Shown here piece by piece: positions 11,225 to 23,559 of a DNA stretch of 64,000 nucleotides (positions are counted from its first letter, which is position 1; each line of letters starts with the position of its first letter). The notes under the pieces are model-generated. The model was given only the letters and a program-made list of their open reading frames with translations. It had not been told where the DNA came from and made no database searches. Source of the DNA: Pyrrhoderma lamaoense (lineage: Eukaryota > Basidiomycota > Agaricomycetes > Hymenochaetales > Hymenochaetaceae); NCBI GenBank assembly GCA_002794735.1, contig NBAZ01000003.1, forward strand, positions 434,001 to 498,000, written 5' to 3'. Made by a program: the position numbers and the translations under genes.

Positions 11225-12308
11225 ATGCAGATGATGTTCTCGATGCCCCGTTTCTGGCAAAGAACCGGAACAGGTGTTTGCTCGTCATCTTTTCTACAAC
11301 AGCGTCTCTTGACAAATTATACATATACCAAAAATACTCCCAACCTAAAACATGCGTTTGGTTCAGCTCCTATACAGCGGTCTTTCGGGGTCTCCGCTGC
11401 CTGCTATTTGGATAAGAAAGACCCATCAAAAGCCTTTCGTAGGCGAACTCGGTTTTCGGTAAACCCGACGGTCAGAACTGAGGAAGTTGAGAATGGGAAG
11501 AAATATCGTCTTTATCATCATCATCTTGCGAATGCAGTCCCTCTAATCTTTTTGTTATCCACTACATGCTTGTCGTATGTCACAACCCTCCTTCTAATGT
11601 TTATTGTAACCGGCTTAACTAACACCTAAATGATACTACTTTCAGAGAGTATATGAGCATTTACGAAGGGATATCTGTATTTTGGATGCTTTAGAATTTA
11701 TGAAGAACTTCGCGATTCTCACACTCGCCGTTCGCTCGCTAGAGGTCTTATTCAAGGAGTGTGGTCCGAAATACGTCAAGTCAATAGAGTTGACTACTTT
11801 CTCTCTCAATCCACCCAATGATCCAACCCCTGTCAAATCCAACGCTACTCCTCAACTACGAGAATCCCCGGTCTGCTTTGTCACCATTCACACCTTTTTT
11901 GAAAAGGAAACACGGACTTTTGATATCAGAAACTGCGAAATCATTAATGATCCTGGTTTCTCTACCCGTTTACTACTAACAACCAGAGGAGAAGAGGATG
12001 TGTTCGTCATTAATCTTCGCCGGTGCCGAATTTTAAACAGAACGGTCCACGAACTTAAAGCAAACCCTGATGTACAGAAGTGGAAATACGTTATTGAGGA
12101 CAAATCGAGGTATGAACAGGGAGCTTTGCCATGGGTCTGGTTGGATCACATGAACGCACTGAGCGTTCCAGATACTGCGAACCCGAAGGACAAAGATCTT
12201 GTACTCATACGGAGGTTGTTCGCGTTTCACTGGGTTAGGGCTAATGGACAATGGTCTATCCCGAACGTGTTGCCGTTAGAGTACTTTGTGAAAAAACAAC
12301 GAAAATAG
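11225..12308 (+). CDS. Predicted mitochondrial membrane protein of unknown function, about 336 aa
   Basis: Two exons, 11225..11574 and 11648..12308. The N-terminus (MQMMFSMPRFWQRTG, then Arg/Ser/Thr-rich to about residue 70, with SFGVSAACYLDKKD) looks like a mitochondrial targeting sequence. A hydrophobic segment follows (NAVPLIFLLSTTCLS) and crosses the intron into VYEHLRRDICILDALEF. The soluble C-terminal ~200 residues contain VCFVTIHTFFEKETRTFDIRN and VINLRRCRILNRTVHELK; I do not recognise a named domain. The donor GTATGT at 11575 is clear. For the acceptor, the first AG (11644-11645) breaks frame and the next (11646-11647) keeps it, so I use the latter; total length 1011 nt is in frame. 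It is divergent from the mitochondrial ATPase gene, which suggests but does not prove a shared role. Confidence 0.65.
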
Positions 12309-13352
12309 TCGATACTCATTATCAGACTATTTTATTGAGAACATAGACGTATTAGCACTTCCCTAGTCGTTAGGTAAAGTAATTGCTAGAAAAAAATCAG
12401 TATTTTGATATTTTATATGATGGATGCCATTGAATAGTGTTTTAGAACTACGATCGCATCTTCCCCGTTGCTAGCTACCTATCGCATGTATCAAAAATTC
12501 GTTTATAGCTATGCGTATAGAATGGTGATTGTTGGTTAACTCCGTTTACACATCCTCTGTGAATGGATGGTTTCCTTACGAATCTTTGTTATTTAAAGTA
12601 GAGTTGATCTTGATAGTTATACAACGCCCTATGATAGTGATGTTAGTCTCATTTCGAAGCTATCTATTCGTCTGAGTGGTATTAGTCTGAGTAGACCCTA
12701 CGTCCGAGTCATTGATCAAGAAAATAATCAAACTTTAACCGCGCGGTCGCATACATGGCCCTTGGCTACCATCCCCACCCATTCTTAGAATATTCGTAGC
12801 GAAAATACACAATATAACTTTCTACAGGTACGTGTATATTACCACTATACTCGCTACATCGACGCAACCAGTACGTTTGCTATAATGGGTGTCGCATATA
12901 AACCATCAATTGTAACCATACTCATCAATAATCACACTATACTGGTAACAAGGATTGAAAAGGATCTGCAAATTAAAGTCCGATATTGAGAGTTAGTGAC
13001 TGTGAGCACACATCACATCAACTAGTACGTGTATTTGTAAAAACATCAACGTTAGCACCAATTAATAATAATAAAATAATAAATATAAAATAATGGGAGA
13101 GAAAACCAACTTCGTCACGCACAAAGAAAGTTTAATGTAAACCCCTCTTTTTGTCACGAAACTCCTTTTTTTTCTGAACAGGAACGGCAAAGGGCCACCA
13201 ACCTTTTTCGCTTCTTCTTTCTTCTTTCGCTTCGCTTTTCTTTTGTTCTTACTTTCACTCTTATAGCGAGACTGGGATTCCGCAGCCCCGTATCGACTTT
13301 GACCTCGAACGTCAAACGACAAACGACGAAGTACAAACCACCTGGCACGGCC
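12309..13352. other. Intergenic stretch
   Basis: About 1 kb without a supported gene. The last 200 nt (about 13140-13260) form a pyrimidine-rich tract of repeated CTT/TTC on the plus strand, a common feature just upstream of fungal transcription starts. Minus-strand open frames here (13062-13457) are its Lys/Arg-rich mirror image and not genes. Confidence 0.5.
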
Positions 13353-14425
13353 ATGCCTCCCAACGTCAATACGAGTTTTATACCGTTCCCTTCCGGAGAT
13401 GATAACTATTCGACAACGGACTTCTACACCAGTGAGGTACGTGAAGCCAAACCACATTTATCCTTAGTACATCTCGGAGTATGCTAATATCTCAATATCT
13501 CAAACCACCAAAACCAAACCGATATCACTTGTTACAGAACTATTGCTACGACAGTGACAGTAGTGCGTACATATCCGACGACAGCGATATTGAATTCGAA
13601 AGCGAAAGTGAAGAATTCAGTCCTTCCGAGGTGTCCTCTCTGGAACGCAAACCACTTACGTTGACGGAAATCGGATTGAGGACAAAAGTCACTCAGACAC
13701 AACCAAAAGCATCAAAATCACCCTCAGATAGACGCGGCGGACTCGGACTCGAGATCGTACGCGTCCAAAGTCCAAGTCAGAGTTCAACTTCGAGTTTGAC
13801 TTCAAGCTCGATTTTGAGTCCGATTTCGAGCGCGACTTCAACGTGCTCCAGCTCCATTTCGTGTTTACTAGTAAATCCGGAGCCGAATCACAAGGCCGCT
13901 CTAGCTCCAAACACAAATTACATATCTAAATATACTTCAATCGCACGTCTAAATCCCAAATATATTTCCAAATATTCTTCAAACTTAGCTCAAGACCAGA
14001 GTCAAGCAAAAACACAAAACCCAACTCCAGCGCGAGCTCAAAGGACCCGCACACATTCCGAGCTTCTCGAGATCGCGGCTAGGGCACAACAAGTCATTGA
14101 GGACGAATACAGTCGCGATCCGTGCTGGAATCGTCGACCGCGTTTCTTTAGTTTCGCGAATGATGGGAGGAACATTGATGAGAAGACGCGACACGAAAGG
14201 CGGATAAAGTTAACTCGTTATCGGACTTGTAAACGGTACTGGGCACATCTTATTCGTGATGCGTCTTACACTGGTGTAGGTAAAGCTGGTAACGCTGGTA
14301 TTTGTAACACTGATATTATTGGTGCTGTGAACACTGAGAAAACTACTGCTGGTACCGGGGCCGAAGTCGGGGTCGGGTTGGGGGACGGGATGCGAGTAGG
14401 ATGCGGCGCGGGCAACGCTAATTAG
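13353..14425 (+). CDS. Ser-rich low-complexity protein of unknown function, 323 aa
   Basis: Two exons: 13353..13436 and 13538..14425, joined in phase 0 with a GTACGT donor and a TTACAG acceptor. The ATG has CCTCCC after it (MPPNVNTSFIPFPSGDD). Seen: an acidic Ser/Asp/Glu run after the junction (YDSDSSAYISDDSDIEFES), a long Ser/Thr tract (about residues 110-150), Asn/Tyr/Lys near-repeats (NYISKYTS, PKYISKYSS), then the only folded-looking part, HSELLEIAARAQQVIEDEY followed by an Arg-rich stretch (RHERRIKLTRYRTCKRYWA), and a Gly-rich tail. No known domain. The helical ELLEIAARAQQ region plus basic segment could bind protein or nucleic acid, but that is a guess. It could be a lineage-specific gene. 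Confidence 0.5.
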
Positions 14426-17294
14426 GCTAATCGTTTACAACTCTTTGCCTAGTGGTCTATGGTTTATGCCTGATGCTTGACTTGAAGATGACTTGGCTTA
14501 ACGTGATGACAATACACATAATCCCCTTTACTCACCCCCGACCTTTTACGATACACACACTCACACACGCATATTTGAGGAAGAAAGGACCTCCCTACGG
14601 TCGTGAGTTGTAACTAATTAATGACTCCTTATTCTGAAGTTGGAAACGCTCTTAATGTCAATGGATAACGGTATACGGTACACAAACTATGCATTTTATA
14701 GCGCGTAAAAAACGCTTTAACTATTTCTTAAACTATTCGCTGTCGTTCTTATCTTTTTTGTCTTCATTCATCTTCGATGTGCTACTGCCACTTGTACGGC
14801 CTTTTTTTATTAATATTTTCATGTAAAACCTGTACCCTTTACTTCACAGAGATAGATTTTTAGGAAATTTATTGATCAAACTACTGGAGGAGACTTGGAT
14901 GTCAAAATTTTGAATTGGACTACAGACATACTATGTGACTTACAAAGGTCACGTTTGAGTTTCAAAATCTCTGAGAAGCTGTGATATCCGTCTGAGGCGG
15001 GTGAAATGCGAGACTCTTCCGAGCCGAATTTCAGTGTTCAATGTACGCGCATGCAACCACAGCATTCACTCGGGAGAGGAGGACCTGCTTGAACACGCGT
15101 CGCGATCATTGACTCTCAATGACTCCGACAATATTCTGTTCAGGCTAAGAATATTTTTTTTGAAAAAAGAAAGAAGATTTTTTATATACTCCGGAGACGG
15201 AGAATTACAAATTGAAATTTGGAATTCCATCCAGGTCCCAAATATTGTGACAATTTGAGGCGCGTTACGGGACGCGTACCTACTGTCACACCACTTTCTC
15301 AGTTATTGTGACTCTGTTTGAAAAAACTCTCACTAAACTAAGCAAGTTCTCATTCTCTTCAACGACCACAAGAATACCATACCGCTTGGAAGAAACTAGT
15401 TCCGATAGAACTCATCTCTCGTACACTGCCTTCCCTCGTTTCTGGGAAGATGGAAGATGAAATGAGCCAGCTATGCGCGGCCGTCAGCGACCCGGTACTG
15501 GTATTCTCGTAAGCTATAATATACTCTCGATCGATCGACCCAGATATGACATCTGTCATACACTTATATCAGTTCAAAAGGCAATTTCCATTATTATTTT
15601 TGCCCTGACTCACCTCCAGTCACTATTTCGTTCAATTTTCCCTTCTTTTTCTTCTACTTGAATGCCATGATCAGCTACTGATTCCATATCTGATGCATTA
15701 CACATCATGTTATGTATCACTTAACTCTGTACTATTGTAGATTATGCTCAGATGTATGTTATGATTCTTTCAGCTTTAACAACTGCTAGACACACTCGCT
15801 TGAGTTTCATTTGTCGTAGAGGTGGTTACACAAAGCTTAGGTTGAGGAGAGTAGGCGCAAACATGGACTTGAGCCTTCATCACGAGGGCATTCGATGTGT
15901 ATTACTTCACAATACACAGTAGCATCTGTAAGGATCATCGATCGACGCACTGATACGTGTCTGTGCGATGTATCAGTACGGCACAAACCTCTAAGTCGAA
16001 ACTTCTGAACTTAAATCTTTAAGTTCGTGGTTGTAAGCCCGCATGTACCAACGGGATTCTCCAGGAAATAGCGCTAAACCAGCCTAGTATCATTCACTCG
16101 AACCCTAGTCACGGAACACGCCTCTTGTCGCTAGTCCTCCTCATATTAACCCTTAGAAGAACGCATGTGCGTAGTGTGTGCTTAGTGAAGTGAAACGTGT
16201 CTTGTAAACCTGAAGATGCTTCCAACTTCCAAACACTATCAACGCACCGCATAGCCCTAATGGTCTCTATATTGTTCACCAGTCGGGGTTCTTACGAATC
16301 TTTCGACAAGTCCGAAACACCACTCGAGGCACATATGCATGTTTTCTCGGATCTATCCACTCTGACTATTCCTTCTGCCTTTTCTCATCAACTATTCTAA
16401 AACTCCTTCTCTATTCATCGAAGTGTGAATCTTGAAACTCCGATTCTTTCTGGACGTCATCAAGTTCTCGGTTCACAGGGCTCTCGGCATTGCGTATCTT
16501 GAAGATTTATGTAGTACACCATGCGTCTAGACCAACAAATCCAAAACGCCCATAACAAACGTTACTTTGATACAGAAGTACTACCCCCTATCGTATCTAG
16601 AAAACACGAAGTCATCAGACGAGAAGTGAAGACAAGGAAGAAGAAAGGAAATATAGAGGGCGGAGCCGAGTACACGAAGCTTGTTACTTGAAAATTTGAA
16701 CAACGATAATAAAGGAATGTAGATAACGAACTCTAAGCATCGATAATGGTTAGCCCACCTTCCATTCCCTCACGTTCTTCTTCCCTTAGAGTAAGTTCTT
16801 ATACCAGTGATTGAAGGAGAAGGAAATTAGCACAATATGGAAAAGTGCTTTCTATATATATACCCTGTATTCGCCATACTAAGAACATGAATATTAAGTG
16901 CGATAGCTGAAGGGAAGAAACCTAGTTGCGCGTGTTTTGTTGTTTGAGGGGGAGGGATCAATTATGTAACTATTTGGATCACAATATAGGGTGAGTTAGA
17001 AACCAGTAACTGTGTTTACTACATAACGCTATATAATTATCAGGATTGTATATACACATTGTACATATATGGAAAGGAAACAGGTAGGAAAAACTATCGG
17101 TGGATAGAAAGGGAAAAACTCCTTAGAAGAGTCCGAGTCAAGCAGTCCTGGATAGTCAGCTCCCGACAATTGACGGTTCCTATGTTTATGTTGTTGCTTA
17201 TAGTATCTGTGGCACTTTGCGGCTTGTGGCTCAATAATCTGATGGGAGTACAGGGATATGGGACAGTGGTCTATATGATCCCGATTAGCTGATA

Positions 17295-17318
17295 GGATGA
17301 TGGGATGATGGGATGATG
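17295..17318 (+). repeat. Tandem repeat, three copies of GGATGATG
   Basis: Three perfect consecutive 8-nt units in the gene-free region. Small microsatellite-type repeat with no evident function. Confidence 0.9.
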
Positions 17319-17829
17319 TAATCAGTAAGTGTTGAGAATCGATGCCTAGATGGATGTTCAGGTGGCATAAACGAAAACAGCACGACGAAGAAAATGTCGA
17401 TATACATTTGTGTACAACTGTGATGGCCAGACCTCGACCTTTTCTCTCTTGCTTAGTGAATCTCCCTTTCTCAACTCTTTGTTATCCGCTTATATAGTGG
17501 AGTGGGTTTGAATATATCAAAGCCACGAGAAGAATCGAACGACATCACTACATAGACTGAATATTGTGAAGATCCGATCCTTTGTCGTTGCTAGTTGCGG
17601 AAAGTCATACTGCTAGTTGCGATGATAGAGACCAGCGTCATTATTTACTTTTAATTTATATTTTACTCTCGTGATGTATTCATATGTATGAGCACTACTA
17701 GTTACTGATCATTTCCTATAATATTGGGCCATTTGCTGCGGAGCTCATTCTTTCAATTCTCTAAACTGAAAAGAGACGAAGGAGAGCATTCTCGGGATGC
17801 GTATAAAGGGTTGAGGGGTTTAGAGAGCA

Positions 17830-17842
17830 GGGGGGGGGGGGG
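17830..17842 (+). repeat. Poly-G tract of 13
   Basis: An uninterrupted run of 13 G in otherwise AT-rich DNA. Length in the real genome is uncertain, because shorter G runs elsewhere in this window appear to be undercalled. Confidence 0.9.
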
Positions 17843-20800
17843 ATGAAACAAATACAACCACAGTTACCGCGTTGTAATGTGTGGATATCAGAGAATGATT
17901 AAAAGGCGACTGATATATACATGCACATGCACACTGTACATATAGAGTGTGTAAGATATCGAATGGATAGACAGAGTACATTCTTGCGTACACAGATAAA
18001 CTGGTAATAGGAACTTTGTATGCATTATTAATTATGATGATACATATTTCATTTTAATATCAAATAATCGACTTGTATAGGAGCAACCCAGTAAATCACT
18101 GATAGCTATGCATATATCAATTTTATTTACATATCCCTATATCATATGGATCAAGTCTACAAGAATGTTTCTACTGAGTGAGAATTGGGCTTCATCTACC
18201 CTAGTACAATCCATATGTACACGTACATACTGAAAAAGCTAAGCTATCAAAGATGGGTTCCCTCCACTTAGCCCATTAGTCTGACAAATCAATTTAAGAG
18301 TCTGCTAGCTAGTGATGATACAAGTGTATCTCTGCCTGTGTACGGGATTATGAAATGAGTTCTTCATCACTAGTGTAGAAGGCGGTATAATCAGCATCAT
18401 GATACACGTCACATAATCTATGATAGTAGTCCCTATTCAGAGCTATCATAAGATACTGGCATAGTATCAGCACGGCAAAGGATCATAGAGTAGTATAATA
18501 GCGAGTATAGCTCTTGTTATTTCGTATTATTGAGATCGTGATTGTAATTGATGAATGCGGGTATCTAGGTAGACCATGTGGGCATGTGAGAACTATGATA
18601 TCAACTGTGAACTTGTTAGTAACTATAATTAGGACCACACTTATGACTGTTACACTAGAAGTGTATTCAGATCCAGGGAGGCGGAGTTAACGTTCCATTC
18701 TGCTTCCTAATTTTCATTAATTAAGATTGTGGTTGTGATTATGACTGCTACCTTGATTAATGTCGAAAATTGTTAATGCATATATTGTATAAACATAGAG
18801 TTTCCCTACATTTCAAGTTCTTATCGGTGTCTGCTGAAGCGATATATAAAATTATGGTGGATATACATATATGCGAATCAATGAGTTATATTGGTATTGT
18901 TATTACTAATACTATAAGATTCAGGATATAGTATACGGAGGTTATACGACATCTGACCCATCTATATCCGTACGATAAAATATATGAATTAGCATATGAT
19001 TATGATACAAATCTAAAAACAATGTTCTAGCCCAGTCTCTCGGTCTCAAACGTATAGCTGTATGATATGTAAATCAATAACTTTGGGCAACAAAATACGA
19101 TACTCCGATTGGGAAGTTGAAATTAGGAATCGGAATCACTGTGATCAAGATATCCAATATTTGCCTTCGTTACTCAATACGTAATGTGATAGCATAGCTG
19201 ATATAGTTAATTTATGTATACTACTACTATTATATCTTTTTGGTAGACTACACATTCAAATAGTACATCCCTAGCAGTCAGCTTCACTGATCCTCCGAGT
19301 TAGGCGAATTTGGGGTGGCTGAGGACTCGGATTCGGGATCTTAGAGTTATCTTCTACTTCTTTTCCCGAGTTACAGCCTCAGTTAAGCTGTGAAATATAT
19401 AGTACATGCATCAATTGAACATCGAACACCGGAAATTGAGCATTGCACGATGGATCTACATCTCATAAAGGCATTGATATCAGTAGTAGCCAGCAAATAG
19501 ATTGCTTTGTTGGGCATATAACAATAGTTTCCATTTCTTTTTGTTCGCCGTTCTCCTTCTCTTTTATCTCCAGGATACCATTTGATATCCAAGATGTCTA
19601 CTGGTTTTACCTTGATGCCCTTGTTATCCATAATGATGTTCGTTCTCATACTCTCACGCAAATCCCATCTACAGTCATGTCATTTACTCGTGATTCGCTT
19701 CTAATCCAAATCTATATACATGCATGGGATTGAAGCTTGTGGATTATCAGCTAAGGCACTTCGGAAGAAGAGACATGCGTTAGAGAAAGAAGGGACAAGA
19801 GAGGGCTATAATCGAAGATTGGAGCACGCTAGACCAATAAAAACAAAAACGGCGAATTAAATCTGTCGATCAGTGCCCATATCTGAGTAATCGAAAACCT
19901 TCAAACGGGCTCTAAGTGGCCAAGTGACCAAATAAACTAGATGTCTATCTTAGTATTCTTTACCTGGTACTAAATCGTGCCGTATTGAGTTTGAGCAATA
20001 AAATTATACGCTAGCTCCCTGAAATTTTCTAATCTTACCGTCTTCTAATCGAGAGTTAGGAGAGCACTAAATCGAGAGTATCAGCTTATCGATCCCGTTA
20101 TACAGATACAGAGTATGCGGTTAAGTAGAGAGTCACGGTGTATTCAGATGGATGGATAGTGACCATGTTGGGTGTGGAGTTAGATATCGGATGCAGTACT
20201 ACTACTATTTTTAGTATTACTGCCACCACTATCTCTATGGTAGGTAGATACTCAATATATCTTATACACACAACTTTATGATCTGGATGCGCGGTTATGT
20301 AGACATGCTACATCTATACAACTAATAAATTTAGACACAGATATAAACAGCACATACATATATATGTGACTATCTACTTATGTAAACGGACTATCATACA
20401 CCGCAAATCGTAATACATCATGATCGCGGACAGGAGTAAAGAAATGTTACGGAAGCAGGATGCAGAAAGATGAAGTGAAGTGGAAGTAGAAGTGCTTGTC
20501 GGCGAAACACCATAACAGTTGAGCAATATCACCGACATCAGTATCAAATCTTGGCACATGAGCTTGATACATGCATACTCATGTATTGTTAATGGATGAT
20601 CACTGACCATGATGCATGGTAACACACAGGTAAAGATCTACGGGATGCATATCATAGAAGACTCAGCATGCCGAAATTTGAATTGAACATTGTTAATACT
20701 TGGTGTTGAGGCGAACAGGTGACTGGCTGGCTGACTACCTGCTACATGTAGCGAAAAGGCGGCTGACCACGTCAGATTTCCTGAGTGAACAGTTCGAACT

Positions 20801-21290
20801 AGAAAGACCTCGGAGACATAGCGGTCTGGTGAACAGACGGAGGAGCGGGAGGGCGCAGTAGCTATAAAAAGATGAGTAGATGAATAAATGGAATGGGTCA
20901 GATGGAAGTGAATGGAAGTGGATGGTAGTTCGGAGCGGTTGGGTGCTGGTGATCGGACGCGTGCAGATCATTGCGATGATTATGTCGAATGGAAAACCCA
21001 AACATTGAGAAATCATTGGATGCCTCAAACGAATTGTACTATTGCTATGACTATTAGTAACTAGTACCTTAGACTAGTGCCTAGAGTTAGTAATTTAGTA
21101 AGTTGGTAACTGGCGACTCTAGAACTTGACCTGGAGGATCCGGAAAATTGACCTCTGACTCAAACTCGGGAAGAAGTCTGAGTTTCGAAAAAAATTAACA
21201 GGTCTGGGCTCTGAACACCATACATGCATAGTATTCAGGCTAGAACTATATATTTACGTCTTCAATTATGCACATGTACACTTACGGCCG

Positions 21291-21302
21291 TTTACATGTA
21301 AA
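21291..21302. repeat. 12-nt palindrome TTTACATGTAAA, first copy
   Basis: Perfect palindrome, found again at 21631-21642; both copies are followed by T. The two copies lie 340 nt apart in the non-coding region upstream of the cyclin gene. Possible dimeric protein binding site. Confidence 0.7.
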
Positions 21303-21630
21303 TCGTCTTAAAACTTGCTATTGGTTGAGAAAAGTCACAATTTGTATGAGAGCTTATGAAGTGCAAGCTTATAAGACTTCGTATTTGAAGCTGCCGCTGT
21401 CAAAGTGAAGCCCCCTAACCCGAACTCCAAACCAAATTAATGTCCCCCTATCAGTGATACGGTGACGATATTATACGTCAGTCTCAGAAGAAGGTTCGCA
21501 GAGAGAACGCAAGCAACCTGTCTACATGCCAATTATTCGAAGAGAGATGAAGCCTTGAAATTGTTTCTCTCCTTCGTCTTTTTGTAAATATATCATTATT
21601 TTTATTCGATGTTTCATGTACTATTAACAT

Positions 21631-21642
21631 TTTACATGTAAA
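21631..21642. repeat. 12-nt palindrome TTTACATGTAAA, second copy
   Basis: Second perfect copy of the palindrome at 21291-21302. Flanks differ apart from a loose AAACT about 10 nt downstream of both copies. Confidence 0.7.
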
Positions 21643-23559
21643 TAGCATTGAAACTCAAAGTACATAGCCGCATTTGAAAGTGATCCATTGATAACACTAT
21701 TATGGTTATGATCATTCGTATATGTGCTTGGGAGTTGCTGCTTTAGATGATAAAAACCATCGATGTACAAGAGCCCGTTCAGCAGTTATTACTCGTTAGA
21801 TAGAAGCTTCGGAACGATTTGAGTTTCAAGGGATCAGAGCAATCGAAGTGTGGCAGTATGCACATATAAATCCAAAGTTAATGATTCGTTGTGCATCTAC
21901 CGAGCTAAACACTGCATGTCATGGGCCCCACTCCTCTCCACCACTACAATTCAACATATATTACCTATCATCCGCTATCCGGCCCACTACCACTTCTTGT
22001 TCAGCCGTCAGGCTTGGTATGCTAGTTGTTAAAATCTGACCTCTTACTGCCTTCTATTGCTAGATGAATAGTCGGGTTAGAATGTGGCTACTCCGGCAAA
22101 TACTGACTATGCAGATTGATATAGAATTTCGAGTCAAGTGAAGCAACCCTACTCATGAAGAACTATTGCGAATAGCATCAGATTGGTCGAAGAGAAGACA
22201 CCATCCGGGGACGATGCACTGAACACTATCCCTATCCTCTTTGTACTGTCATGTTGAGATGCTAAGATGTACGAGTATACTTACATGCATGTGGTCCCCC
22301 TCAAACCCTTTACCCCACAACTATCCACTCTATTCACCCCTCTTTCGTCATCGTAGTCCGTACAGTATAGTGATATATGGGACCTTGACTGATTCAGATA
22401 CAAAATAATGGTTTGATAATAAGATAAGCTGAGCTTGAGTAGTTGGAGTCCAATATGGATACAACTACAATTCAGAGGCGCAATAAAGAGTATTAGTACT
22501 TGTTACGGAGGAATTCATTCGTTCCATCATACATCATATGTACCAAGGCACCAATGTGCTAGTATTATACACATGTACGAGCAACAGTTTGTATCTGTGT
22601 ACCCCGATTAATTCGCTATATCAATCCATCCATCCATCTATCCAAACAGACATGCATGCATGCAAGCAATCGGGTAATCGGGCAACGAGTTCGGCCTCGG
22701 CACTCATCGTGTCTGGCCATAGATTGATTATATCATGCAGTGTATTGAACAGTCTGGGGTATCTGTACACAAGATGTTTGCACTCAAGTGCATGGAAGGG
22801 AACAGACGAAGAGAATGGAGGGAGGGTGAAGAGGTTGCGTGAGTGTGAGATATGAGTAGTCGGGGAAAAGGGTTGTTTATGGCCCTCCCTGTGTGTGTTT
22901 CTGTGAAAATTCTTTTGTCTGGTATAACAAGGTTACTGGTTGTAGTTGTGCATGGTAGTTTTAGACTATAAGTATCTAACATATCCCGAGTAAGTTACTC
23001 TTGGGGAGTAGTAGCAAAGTAATCTAAACCAAAAATGGAGGCCAAAGAGCTTGGAAATCGGCTAAACTGATTTTTGAAAAAAGGACGAAGAAAAAATCAT
23101 GCCATACCCACGCATACATACATACACTAATACACGAGGTTTGTGAAGGTTGACCTAATTTCCTAAAAGGAATTATGCGTGTAAAGTGCCATTGGGATTG
23201 TAGAAGACGGAATAACGCAAGGGGCTCAGTCAGGGGAAGAAGGCTCATTCGGCTATGCACGTGCCGCGGAGTAAAGTCTAATGAGACCGGTCCAATAAAG
23301 GGTCTAATCACGGATGATGTCCATGTCTAATTAGGCTCATAGTCTTTCATAGACCATATATCACGTTCGGGCACTATCTTTTTCTCGATACATCTAGCAC
23401 AGCCCTACAAAGCCTCGTGTAGGGGTTGTAAAATTTGAGAAAAAAAGGCCATATATGAGCAACTTACATTATTTGGCATACAAGAGGTAAAAAAAGGACC
23501 GGGATTATAGACCTTGGACCCGAGGTATGCTTCCTGAGTTGATGTACGTACGAATGGTG

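Noticed and set aside
13062..13457. Lys/Arg-rich open frame on the minus strand
   Set aside because: It is the complement of a CTT-rich promoter tract and of the start of the plus-strand gene.
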